A DNA stretch of 64,000 nucleotides from Mycolicibacterium sp. P9-64 (lineage in GTDB: Bacteria; Actinomycetota; Actinomycetes; Mycobacteriales; Mycobacteriaceae). Position numbers and translations under genes: made by a program. The first letter of the stretch is position 1. Each line of letters opens with the position of its first letter. Of the stretch, positions 44,495 to 52,073 are shown piece after piece. The stretch covers positions 186,001 to 250,000 of the forward strand of contig NZ_NPKO01000008.1 in NCBI RefSeq assembly GCF_008329605.1, written 5' to 3'. A model generated the notes under the pieces. The model was not told the DNA's origin and ran no database searches. It worked only from the letters and a program-made list of their open reading frames with translations.

Positions 44495-45694
44495 ATGGAC
44501 TCCGCCACCCTGATCCACGAGTATCTGCTGCTCGGTCTGCGATTCGACCGGGTCGAGGAGGGATACGTCGACTCGTTCACCGGAGATCCCGCGTTGCGCC
44601 GCGCGGTCGCATCCGAGCCTGCGCCCGACCCCGTCGATCTCGCGCGGACCGCCGAGCGGCTGCTCGCCGAGGTGCCAGGAAGCGGACTCGAACAGCAGCG
44701 CGCCGACTACCTCTGCGCGCACCTCAAGGCGCTGGCATGCGCAGGCCGCAAGTTCGCAGGCCAGGACGTCGGGTTCGTCGAGGAGGTCCGCGACTACTTC
44801 GACGTCGACATCGTCAAGGGCGACCCCGAGCGGTATCGCGAGGCGCACCGCAAGCTCGACGACGCCCTCGGCGGCAGCGGCCCGCTCGCCGAGCGGATGC
44901 AGGCCCACCGGGAGAGCGAGGAGATTCCGCCGGAGCGGCTCGAGGAGTGCATCCACGCGTTCTCCAGCGCCCTGCGCGACCGGGTGCGCGCGGAGTACCC
45001 GCTGCCCGACAGCGAGACGATCGTCTACGAAGTCGTCACCGACAAACCGTGGTCGGGGTTCAACTACTACGAGGGCAACTACCGCTCCACCGTCGCCGTC
45101 AACGCCGACCTCAAGCAGCAGATGTCGAACCTGCCGCGACTCGTCGCGCACGAGTCCTATCCCGGCCATCACACCGAGCACTGCCGCAAGGAGCAAGGGC
45201 TGGTGGCCGGGCTGAACCAGGCCGAACAGACCATCTTCCTGGTGAACACCCCGCAGTGTCTGATGGCCGAGGGGCTCGCCGATCTCGCGTTGCACGCCGT
45301 GATCGGGCCGCAGTGGGGCGCGTGGGCCGCCGAGATCTACGCCGACCTCGGTCTGCGCTTCGACGGTGAACGGGCCGAGGCGATCTCGGAGGCGTCCGCG
45401 GCGCTGGCCGACGTCCGCCAGGACGCCGCGCTGATGCTGCACGACGAGCATCGCGACGTCGACGACGTCGCCGCCTTCATGCAGCGCTGGCTGCTGACCA
45501 ACGAGGTCAGGGCCCGGCAGTCACTGCGGTTCCTGTCGTCGCCGCTGTGGCGGGCCTACACCAGCACCTACGTCGAGGGCTATCGGCTGCTGCGCGGCTG
45601 GCTGGACGCCCGGCCTGCCGAGGTGACGCTGGGGGAGCGGTTCGGTCGGCTGCTCGACGAGCCGTTGATCCCGTCGAGTTTGCGGGCGGGCTGA
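44495..45694 (+). CDS. DUF885 zinc-metallopeptidase-like protein
   Basis: A 399-residue protein of the DUF885 family. The signature HESYPGHHTEH lies near residue 220, with a later acidic helix (AEGLADLALHA near 258) that could supply the third metal ligand, as in zinc carboxypeptidase-like gluzincins. No signal peptide is seen, so it is probably cytosolic. DUF885 proteins are usually longer (about 550 residues), so this is a compact member. It lies between coaA and glyA. The substrate is unknown. Confidence 0.8.
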   Translation: MDSATLIHEYLLLGLRFDRVEEGYVDSFTGDPALRRAVASEPAPDPVDLARTAERLLAEVPGSGLEQQRADYLCAHLKALACAGRKFAGQDVGFVEEVRDYFDVDIVKGDPERYREAHRKLDDALGGSGPLAERMQAHRESEEIPPERLEECIHAFSSALRDRVRAEYPLPDSETIVYEVVTDKPWSGFNYYEGNYRSTVAVNADLKQQMSNLPRLVAHESYPGHHTEHCRKEQGLVAGLNQAEQTIFLVNTPQCLMAEGLADLALHAVIGPQWGAWAAEIYADLGLRFDGERAEAISEASAALADVRQDAALMLHDEHRDVDDVAAFMQRWLLTNEVRARQSLRFLSSPLWRAYTSTYVEGYRLLRGWLDARPAEVTLGERFGRLLDEPLIPSSLRAG

Positions 45695-45719
45695 GCCCAA
45701 ACGGGTGGTTGCCGGGGAT

Positions 45720-45725
45720 TAGGCT
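45720..45725 (+). promoter_or_regulatory. -10 element for leaderless glyA mRNA
   Basis: TAGGCT, seven bases before ATG 45733; no ribosome site. Supports this ATG as the start. Confidence 0.5.
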
Positions 45726-45732
45726 GGTCGGC

Positions 45733-47205
45733 ATGACTGTGGACTCTCCGACCTCCGTGCCGAACTCCTCCGCAGGCCTCGGTGCCGAGTACGCCGACAC
45801 CGCGAGCGCCGCGTACCGCGCGGCGTTGGAGGTCATCGAATCCGTCGAACCCCGGATCGCGGCTGCGACGCGCAAGGAGCTTGCCGACCAACGGGATTCG
45901 CTCAAGCTGATCGCAAGCGAGAACTACGCCTCGCCCGCGGTGCTGTTGACCATGGGCACGTGGTTCTCCGACAAGTACGCCGAGGGCACCATCGGGCACC
46001 GGTTCTACGCCGCCTGCCAGAACGTCGACACCGTCGAGTCGCTGGCCGCCGAGCATGCCCGCGAGTTGTTCGGTGCGCCCTACGCCTATGCGCAGCCGCA
46101 CTCGGGCATCGACGCCAACCTGGTCGCGTTCTGGGCGATCCTGGCCACCCGCATCGAGGCACCTGGACTAGCGGAGCTCGGCGCCAAGCACGTCAACGAC
46201 CTCTCCGAGGCGGACTGGGAGTCGCTGCGCGCCAAGCTGGGCAACCAGCGGCTGCTGGGCATGTCGCTGGACACCGGCGGCCACCTCACCCACGGCTTCC
46301 GCCCGAACATCTCCGGAAAGATGTTCCACCAGCGCAGCTACGGCACCGACCCGGAGACCGGACTGCTCGACTATGACGTCGTCGCTGCCGCGGCCCGCGA
46401 GTTCAAGCCGCTGATCCTGGTGGCGGGCTACTCGGCGTACCCGCGCCGGGTCAACTTCGCCAAGATGCGCGAGATCGCCGACGAGGTCGGCGCGACGCTG
46501 ATGGTCGACATGGCGCATTTCGCCGGTCTGGTTGCGGGCAAGGTGTTCACCGGCGACGAGGACCCGGTGCCGCACGCCCACGTCACGACGACGACGACGC
46601 ACAAGTCGCTTCGCGGACCGCGTGGCGGTTTGGTGCTGGCCACCGAGGAGTACGCGCCGGCCGTCGACAAGGGCTGCCCGATGGTGCTCGGCGGACCGCT
46701 GAGCCACGTCATGGCCGCCAAGGCCGTCGCACTGGCCGAGGCCAGGCAGCCGTCGTTCCAGGCCTACGCCCAGAACGTCGCCGACAACGCCAAGGCGTTG
46801 GCCGACGGGTTCCTCAAGCGCGACGCCCGGCTGGTCACCGGCGGCACCGACAACCACCTGGTGCTGCTCGACGTCACGTCGTTCGGCCTGACGGGCCGCC
46901 AGGCCGAGTCCGCGCTGCTCGACGCCGGCATCGTCACCAATCGCAACTCCATCCCGAACGACCCCAACGGCGCCTGGTACACCAGCGGCATCCGGTTCGG
47001 TTCGCCGGCACTGACCACTAGGGGCTTCGGTGCCGACGACTTCGATCGGGTCGCCGAGTTGGTGGTCGACGTGTTGAAGAACACCGAGCCGAGCGGAACG
47101 TCGAAGGCCAAGTACACGCTGGCCGACGGCACGGCTGAGCGCGTGCATGCGGCGTCGGCTGAGCTGCTGAACGCGAATCCCCTGTACCCGGGGTTGAACC
47201 TCTAG
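45733..47205 (+). CDS. glyA: Serine hydroxymethyltransferase, long Chlamydia-like form
   Basis: A 490-residue PLP enzyme that interconverts serine and glycine with tetrahydrofolate. PLP lysine is in TTTTHKSLRGPRGG, with LIASENYASPAV and NSIPNDPNGAWYTSGIR as substrate segments. The usual mycobacterial GlyA1 is about 426 residues. This protein has an insertion of about 45 residues before GMSLDTGGHLTHG, and its internal sequence (FRPNISGKMFHQ, VDKGCPMVLGGPLSHV) resembles the long chlamydial type. It stands at the conserved glyA1 position before desA2, so it may replace the usual gene. Confidence 0.9.
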   Translation: MTVDSPTSVPNSSAGLGAEYADTASAAYRAALEVIESVEPRIAAATRKELADQRDSLKLIASENYASPAVLLTMGTWFSDKYAEGTIGHRFYAACQNVDTVESLAAEHARELFGAPYAYAQPHSGIDANLVAFWAILATRIEAPGLAELGAKHVNDLSEADWESLRAKLGNQRLLGMSLDTGGHLTHGFRPNISGKMFHQRSYGTDPETGLLDYDVVAAAAREFKPLILVAGYSAYPRRVNFAKMREIADEVGATLMVDMAHFAGLVAGKVFTGDEDPVPHAHVTTTTTHKSLRGPRGGLVLATEEYAPAVDKGCPMVLGGPLSHVMAAKAVALAEARQPSFQAYAQNVADNAKALADGFLKRDARLVTGGTDNHLVLLDVTSFGLTGRQAESALLDAGIVTNRNSIPNDPNGAWYTSGIRFGSPALTTRGFGADDFDRVAELVVDVLKNTEPSGTSKAKYTLADGTAERVHAASAELLNANPLYPGLNL

Positions 47206-47265
47206 GTCGTGGAAACGCCCGTTGACACGCGGGCACCCAATTTCGGGGAACGTGTGTCTTCGGGT

Positions 47266-47271
47266 TACAGT
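47266..47271 (+). promoter_or_regulatory. -10 element for leaderless desA2 mRNA
   Basis: TACAGT, seven bases before ATG 47279. A perfect TTGACA at 47222 is too far upstream to pair with it. Confidence 0.45.
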
Positions 47272-47278
47272 TACTTTC

Positions 47279-48106
47279 ATGGCAGAGAAACCGGTCGCCA
47301 ACGCGCTGATCCTCGAGCTCGAGCCGGTCGTGGACGAGAATCTGGTCCGCCACCTCGCAACCGAGGAACTCTGGTATGCGCACGACTACGTGCCGTTCGA
47401 CCGGGGCGAGAACTTCGCCTTCCTCGGCGGTACGGACTGGGATCCGTCGTCGGTGACGCTGCCCAAGCCCGTCACCGATGCCCTCGAGATCCTGCTCATC
47501 ACCAAGGACAACCTCGCCGGTTATCACCGTGAGCTGGTCGAGCACTTCATCCTCGACGGAAGATGGGCCCGCTGGATCGGTCGCTGGACCGCCGAGGAGC
47601 ATCTGCACGCCGTCGCACTGCGCAACTACCTGGTGGTGACGCGCGAGATCGACCCGTCCGCCAACGAGGACGTCCGCGTCGCCCACGTGATGAAGGGCTA
47701 CCGCGCCGACACCTACAGCCAGATCGAGACGCTGGTCTTCATGGCGTTCTTCGAGCGCGCCCACGCCGTGTTCTGCCGCAATCTGCAGGCGCAGATCGAG
47801 GAGCCGATCCTGGCTTCGATGGTCGACAGGATCGCCCTCGACGAGGAGCGTCACGAAGAGTTCTTCTCGAACCTGGTCGCGCACTGCTTGACCTACGCCC
47901 GCGACGAGACCGTCGCGGCGATCGCCAAGCGCGCCGCCGCCCTCGAGGCGATCGGCGCGGACATCGAGGCCTACCAGGACAAGGTCGCGCTGGTCGCCGA
48001 GAGCGGCATCTTCGACGACGCCGCGCTGAAGAAGGTCATCTCCGATCGCATCACTGCATGGGGCGTCGACGAGCACCCCGACCTTCAGCAGTTCGTAACG
48101 CGCTAG
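47279..48106 (+). CDS. desA2: Acyl-ACP desaturase-family protein DesA2
   Basis: A 275-residue ferritin-like di-iron protein. The ligands are in the pattern E-x2-H: WTAEEHLHAVALRNY near residue 105 and ALDEERHEEFFSN near 195. DesA2 is the divergent and essential mycobacterial homologue of plant acyl-ACP desaturases, linked to mycolic acid synthesis. The length equals that of M. tuberculosis DesA2 (Rv1094), and the position between glyA and phoH2 is conserved. Some residues expected for classic desaturases are not obvious, so catalysis is not assured from sequence. Confidence 0.93.
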   Translation: MAEKPVANALILELEPVVDENLVRHLATEELWYAHDYVPFDRGENFAFLGGTDWDPSSVTLPKPVTDALEILLITKDNLAGYHRELVEHFILDGRWARWIGRWTAEEHLHAVALRNYLVVTREIDPSANEDVRVAHVMKGYRADTYSQIETLVFMAFFERAHAVFCRNLQAQIEEPILASMVDRIALDEERHEEFFSNLVAHCLTYARDETVAAIAKRAAALEAIGADIEAYQDKVALVAESGIFDDAALKKVISDRITAWGVDEHPDLQQFVTR

Positions 48107-48169
48107 CCACAATCGGGGCCCGGCGCGCCGATCAGCGGACACGCCGCATGCGGGGTAGCGTCGAAGGCG

Positions 48170-48301
48170 ATGGCTAGCAATTTGCTTCGCTGTCCGTGGC
48201 GGTACCTGTCTTCTCCGGAAGGGGACCGGCCCCGGTCTCGGTACCGCAGTGTCCGCCAAGACGCCTTCGCGGGGCCGCGCGGGCCGAGGAGCGCCACGTG
48301 A
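48170..48301 (+). CDS. phoAT: Small protein PhoAT upstream of phoH2
   Basis: A 43-residue basic, Arg-rich protein (MASNLLRCPWRYLSSPEG at its start) whose TGA overlaps the phoH2 GTG by four bases (GTGA). A GAAGG ribosome site lies three to four bases before ATG 48170, and a TAGCGT hexamer nine bases before. In M. smegmatis a small gene at this place, overlapping phoH2, was described as the antitoxin phoAT. The frame is open exactly from the ATG to the overlap, which argues it is coding. Identity rests on position, overlap and size. Confidence 0.62.
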   Translation: MASNLLRCPWRYLSSPEGDRPRSRYRSVRQDAFAGPRGPRSAT

Positions 48302-49611
48302 CTGATTCGTCCGTTCGGACTTATGTGCTCGACACCTCCGTGCTGCTGTCCGATCCCTGGGCGTGCACCCGATTCGCCGAACACGAAGTCATCGTTCCGT
48401 TGGTTGTGATCAGCGAATTGGAGGCCAAACGTCATCACCACGAGCTGGGTTGGTTCGCCCGCCAGGCGTTGCGCATGTTCGACGATTTGCGACTGGAACA
48501 CGGACGCTTAGATCAGCCGATTCCCATTGGGACACAAGGCGGTACGCTCCAGATCGAGCTGAACCACAGCGACCCCACGGTCTTGCCCGCAGGTTTCAGG
48601 ACCGAGACCAACGACGCGCGCATCCTGACGTGTGCGGCGAATCTCGCCGCTGAGGGCAAGCTGGTGACGCTGGTCAGCAAGGACATTCCGCTGCGGGTCA
48701 AGGCCGGTGCGGTCGGCCTGGCCGCCGACGAGTACCACGCCCAGGACGTCATCACGTCGGGCTGGACGGGAATGTCCGAGATCGACGTCACCGCCGACGA
48801 GATCGACACGCTGTTCGCCGACGGTGAGATCGACCTGGCCGATGCGCGTGATATGCCCTGCCACACGGGAATTCGCCTCCTAGGCGGAAACTCGCACGCA
48901 TTGGGGCGGATCAACGCCGAGAAGAAGGTGCAGCTGGTCCGTGGTGATCGCGAAGTGTTCGGCCTCCGGGGAAGGTCAGCCGAACAACGCGTCGCCCTCG
49001 ATCTGCTGCTCGACGAGTCGGTCGGCATCGTCTCGCTCGGCGGCAAGGCGGGCACCGGCAAGTCGGCGCTCGCGTTGTGCGCGGGCCTGGAAGCCGTGCT
49101 CGAACGCCGCACGCAGCGCAAGGTCGTCGTCTTCCGCCCGCTGTACGCCGTCGGTGGCCAGGATCTCGGCTACCTGCCCGGCAGCGAGAGCGAGAAGATG
49201 GGCCCGTGGGCGCAGGCCGTCTTCGACACCCTGGAAGGGCTGGCCAGCCCGGCCGTGCTCGAAGAGGTGTCCTCCCGCGGCATGCTGGAGGTGTTGCCGC
49301 TCACCCACATCCGCGGCCGCTCCCTGCACGACTCGTTCGTCATCGTCGACGAGGCGCAGTCGTTGGAACGCAACGTGCTGCTGACGGTGCTGTCCCGCCT
49401 CGGTGCCGGATCGCGGGTGGTGCTCACCCACGACGTAGCCCAGCGTGACAACCTGCGGGTCGGCAGGCACGACGGCGTCGCGGCCGTCATCGAGAAGCTG
49501 AAGGGCCACCCGCTGTTCGCCCACATCACGCTGCTGCGCAGCGAGCGTTCGCCGATTGCCGCGCTGGTGACCGAGATGCTCGAGGAGTTCAGCCCCGGCG
49601 CCCTGCCGTGA
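48298..49611 (+). CDS. phoH2: PIN-PhoH fusion RNA helicase/RNase PhoH2
   Basis: A 437-residue fusion. The N-terminal PIN RNase domain (about 1-135) has acidic residues in YVLDTSVLLSDP, SELEAKRH and RTETNDARILT. The C-terminal PhoH ATPase has the P-loop GGKAGTGKSA near residue 245 and Walker B VIVDEAQSL near 350. PhoH2 unwinds and cuts RNA in an ATP-dependent way. The GTG start lies in the overlap with phoAT, the usual antitoxin-toxin layout. The length matches mycobacterial PhoH2 (Rv1095). Confidence 0.94.
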   Translation: MTDSSVRTYVLDTSVLLSDPWACTRFAEHEVIVPLVVISELEAKRHHHELGWFARQALRMFDDLRLEHGRLDQPIPIGTQGGTLQIELNHSDPTVLPAGFRTETNDARILTCAANLAAEGKLVTLVSKDIPLRVKAGAVGLAADEYHAQDVITSGWTGMSEIDVTADEIDTLFADGEIDLADARDMPCHTGIRLLGGNSHALGRINAEKKVQLVRGDREVFGLRGRSAEQRVALDLLLDESVGIVSLGGKAGTGKSALALCAGLEAVLERRTQRKVVVFRPLYAVGGQDLGYLPGSESEKMGPWAQAVFDTLEGLASPAVLEEVSSRGMLEVLPLTHIRGRSLHDSFVIVDEAQSLERNVLLTVLSRLGAGSRVVLTHDVAQRDNLRVGRHDGVAAVIEKLKGHPLFAHITLLRSERSPIAALVTEMLEEFSPGALP

Positions 49612-49617
49612 TCACCC

Positions 49618-49680
49618 GTTGAGATAGCGCTCACGGCGACCGCCACTCGCACTTCGTCGCCGTGAGCGCTATGTCAACGC
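49618..49680. repeat. Palindromic repeat, copy D
   Basis: GTTGAGATAGCGCTCACGGC (left) pairs with GCCGTGAGCGCTATGTCAAC (right), with one mismatch over 23-base arms and about 17 bases between. It begins six bases after the phoH2 stop and could end its transcription. It shares GTTGAGATAGCGCT and CACTCGCACTT with copies A-C some 30 kb away. Confidence 0.8.
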
Positions 49681-49706
49681 ACGAGAGGGACGTCAGGGTG
49701 GCTCGG

Positions 49707-49712
49707 TAGGCT
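49707..49712 (+). promoter_or_regulatory. -10 element for leaderless deacetylase mRNA
   Basis: TAGGCT, six bases before GTG 49719; no ribosome site. Confidence 0.5.
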
Positions 49713-49718
49713 GCCAGT

Positions 49719-50600
49719 GTGCGCAAGCGGCCCGAAGGCAGTTCCTGGTCGTACTGGCGCATGGTCATTGGCGTGTGCGCAGGCATTGCCGTGGTGGTCA
49801 TCGGCGGGTTCACCGGCCACGTCAAGCAGGCCAAGGCCGACGACGTCAACTGCGCAGAGGTCAAGTGCATCGCGCTGACGTTCGACGACGGGCCGAGCCC
49901 CTACACCGACCGGCTGCTGCAGATCCTGAAGGACAACGACGCCAAGGCGACGTTCTTCCAGATCGGCAACAAGGTGGCCGCCAATCCCGAAGGCTCCAAG
50001 CGTGTCGTCGAGGCGGGGATGGAACTGGGCAGCCACACCTGGGAACACCCGAACATGACCACCATCCCGCCAGAGGACATCCCGTCACAGCTCAGCAAGG
50101 CCAGTGACGCCATCGAAGCGGCGACCGGCCAGCGTCCCAAGCTGTTCCGCACGGCCGGTGGCCTGGTCAACGATGCGGTGCTGGCCGAGGCCAAGAAGCA
50201 GGGCCTGGCCGACATCAACTGGGACGTCATCCCGTTCGACTGGGCCAACGACAGCAACACCGGTGCCACCCGCTTCATGCTGATGAGCCAGATCAAGCCG
50301 AACTCGGTGGTGCTGTTCCACGACACCTACTCGTCGACCGTCGACCTGGTGCAACAGTTCATCCCCGTGCTCAAGCACAACGGCTACCACCTGGTCACGG
50401 TCAGCCAGATGATCGGCCCGCGCGAGCCGGGCAGCAGCTACGGCAGCCGGGACAACGGGCCTGCCGCCAACGACCTGCTCGACATCCCACCTGCGGAGAT
50501 CCCGTCGTTGCCGAACACGCCGTCGCCCGCGCCGATGCCGAACTTCCCGATCACCGACATCCCCGGCGCGAACTCCGGCGGCGTCAACAACGGGGCCTGA
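49719..50600 (+). CDS. Exported polysaccharide deacetylase (Rv1096-like)
   Basis: A 293-residue NodB-family (CE4) deacetylase with an N-terminal signal or anchor helix (about 15-32). The catalytic motifs are TFDDGPSPYT near residue 56 (Asp-Asp) and SHTWEHPNMTT near 105 (metal His pair). RTAGGLVND near 140 is the third motif with the usual Pro-x-Gly replaced by Ala-Gly-Gly. VVLFHDT near 200 supplies the last His. Rv1096 is reported to remove acetyl groups from peptidoglycan. The C-terminus is a Pro-rich tail. It acts outside the membrane. Confidence 0.88.
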   Translation: MRKRPEGSSWSYWRMVIGVCAGIAVVVIGGFTGHVKQAKADDVNCAEVKCIALTFDDGPSPYTDRLLQILKDNDAKATFFQIGNKVAANPEGSKRVVEAGMELGSHTWEHPNMTTIPPEDIPSQLSKASDAIEAATGQRPKLFRTAGGLVNDAVLAEAKKQGLADINWDVIPFDWANDSNTGATRFMLMSQIKPNSVVLFHDTYSSTVDLVQQFIPVLKHNGYHLVTVSQMIGPREPGSSYGSRDNGPAANDLLDIPPAEIPSLPNTPSPAPMPNFPITDIPGANSGGVNNGA

Positions 50601-50602
50601 CG

Positions 50603-50634
50603 GCTGGTCCTGTGCCACGCCGTGGCCGTCCAGC
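50603..50634. terminator. Hairpin between convergent genes
   Basis: Nested arms GCTGG/CCAGC and GCCAC/GTGGC around loop GCC, placed between the deacetylase stop and the hydrolase stop. No T-tract. Confidence 0.4.
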
Positions 50635-50637
50635 GCT

Positions 50638-51420
50638 CTACTCGTCGAGTTCGGACCAAAAGCCCTGCATCGCAAGGGCTGCAGAGTCGGGCCCGGTGAC
50701 CGGCCACCAATGATCCGCATCGTCGAGGGAAGCCACCTTCGCGCCGGCGGAGCCTGCAGCCCATCGGTGCTGTTCGATTGTCCCGCTGCTGGCTTCATCG
50801 TCGAGCATCGCGATCAACGCCAAGCCGGGCCGCTGAGAAGCCTGCGTCAGTGCGCGACCGGCATCGGCCATCACCGGCTGTGCGGCGGACCGTAGCAGCG
50901 ACAACACGGCGCGACCCATGGTGTCGTCCATCCCTGCGGCGACACGCTCGGCGACCGGTCCGCTCATGCCCAGCTGCGCCACCACGGCGATGCGGTCGGC
51001 AAGCGTGCCGCCGAACAGCTGCCCGACGGACTCCTCGCCGATGCCTTCCTGCTGCCACACCTGTGCCATCGGGTGCCATGTGTAGTCCGGCGCGTAGACG
51101 CCAAGGGCGTCCGATGCCCAGCTTCGGATCAGGTCTGGCCGGGTCATCGCGATCTGCACGACGTGCGCGCCGCCCCAATCGTGGCCGACGAGGTCTACCG
51201 GCTGACGGAACTTCTCAAGCTGCGCGGCCAGCCAACCGCGGTAACCGTCGACCGTGGCGTCGAAGGACGACGGCAGTGGAACGCCGAAGCCGGGCGGTGA
51301 CAGCGTTACGACGTCGTCGCGGTCCAGCAGTCCGATCAGTGGACCCCAGACGGCGTCGTTCTCCGGATTGCCGTGGACGAGGACGAGCGGCGGACGATTC
51401 TCGTCATTGTGTGTACGCAT
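50638..51420 (-). CDS. Alpha/beta-hydrolase, epoxide hydrolase/dehalogenase-like
   Basis: A 260-residue hydrolase. The oxyanion motif is VHGNPENDAVW near residue 15. The nucleophile elbow GHDWGGAHV has Asp near residue 80, as in epoxide hydrolases and haloalkane dehalogenases. The His is in DDADHWWPV near 240. No Tyr pair diagnostic for epoxide hydrolases is obvious. ATG 51420 is preceded at six bases by TAACTT, predicting a leaderless mRNA. It is divergent from no gene; the TetR gene lies just upstream on the same strand and may control it. Confidence 0.83.
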   Translation of the reverse strand: MRTHNDENRPPLVLVHGNPENDAVWGPLIGLLDRDDVVTLSPPGFGVPLPSSFDATVDGYRGWLAAQLEKFRQPVDLVGHDWGGAHVVQIAMTRPDLIRSWASDALGVYAPDYTWHPMAQVWQQEGIGEESVGQLFGGTLADRIAVVAQLGMSGPVAERVAAGMDDTMGRAVLSLLRSAAQPVMADAGRALTQASQRPGLALIAMLDDEASSGTIEQHRWAAGSAGAKVASLDDADHWWPVTGPDSAALAMQGFWSELDE

Positions 51421-51426
51421 GCAAGT

Positions 51427-51432
51427 AAGTTA
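51427..51432 (-). promoter_or_regulatory. -10 element for leaderless hydrolase mRNA
   Basis: TAACTT on the minus strand with six bases to ATG 51420, in the 44-base gap after the TetR gene. Confidence 0.45.
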
Positions 51433-51464
51433 ACAACGCCCACCGACAAGCCTGTATGCCGAGG

Positions 51465-52073
51465 TCAGGCGCCAAACGCTGCGCGAGTCGTCCGCTGCGC
51501 ATCGCGAATGACGGCCGTCACGTTTCGGTCCGATGGCGCCGAGATGAGCTGGAGGCCGATCCCGCGCATCACGGCGAACAGGTACGCGGAGGCGGTAGTC
51601 GGGTCGGTGTCCGCACGCATCGAACCGTCGGCGATGCCGACGCGCACCCGTTCGGCGAGAAACGACCGGAACGAGTCGTCCTGAGTGGCGAAGAGGGGCG
51701 CCAGCATCGGGTCGGCGGCGATCGCCTCGCCCCACAGTCGGAGAAAGGCGCGGGCGGCCGCGTTGCGTTCAACGATGTTGCGCAAATAGGTCTCGAGGAT
51801 CGCCGCCAAGTGGTCGAGGCCGTTGCCGTCGTACTCGGGCAGCGGGAAGGTAGCGGCCTCCGCGATGATGGCGGCCAACAGTCGTTCGCGGCTGCCAAAG
51901 TGGTGATGGACGATTCCTCGGCTGTAGCCGGCGGCCTCGCCGACCTGTTGCAGCGTGACCGAATGGGACCCGTGCGCCGCGATCAGCGTGACCGCGGCGT
52001 CGATGACACGGCGTTCCGTTTCGGCGCGCCGCTGTTCCTGAGTCCTACGCGTCAGCCCGGTAGCGCCCGTCAG
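51465..52073 (-). CDS. TetR-family regulator without a standard start codon
   Basis: About 200 residues. The helix-turn-helix domain reads VTLQQVGEAAGYSRGIVHHHFGSRERLLAAI near residues 40-72, and the C-terminal ligand domain is intact. No ATG, GTG or TTG lies in frame anywhere near the start; the first is more than 60 codons upstream, deep inside fum. The best candidate is CTG at 52073, which overlaps the fum TGA (CTGA) with AAGGA seven bases before it. Start-codon loss by mutation or sequence error is possible. It may regulate the hydrolase downstream. Confidence 0.72.
   Translation of the reverse strand: MTGATGLTRRTQEQRRAETERRVIDAAVTLIAAHGSHSVTLQQVGEAAGYSRGIVHHHFGSRERLLAAIIAEAATFPLPEYDGNGLDHLAAILETYLRNIVERNAAARAFLRLWGEAIAADPMLAPLFATQDDSFRSFLAERVRVGIADGSMRADTDPTTASAYLFAVMRGIGLQLISAPSDRNVTAVIRDAQRTTRAAFGA

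Noticed and set aside
44465..45451. Upstream extension of the coaA frame to 641 codons
   Set aside because: CoaA similarity begins at ATG 44464 and gives the family length; the extension is antisense to the DUF885 gene.
47222..47227. TTGACA as a -35 element for desA2
   Set aside because: No TANNNT lies 16-18 bases downstream; the TACAGT hexamer near the ATG is too far away to pair with it.
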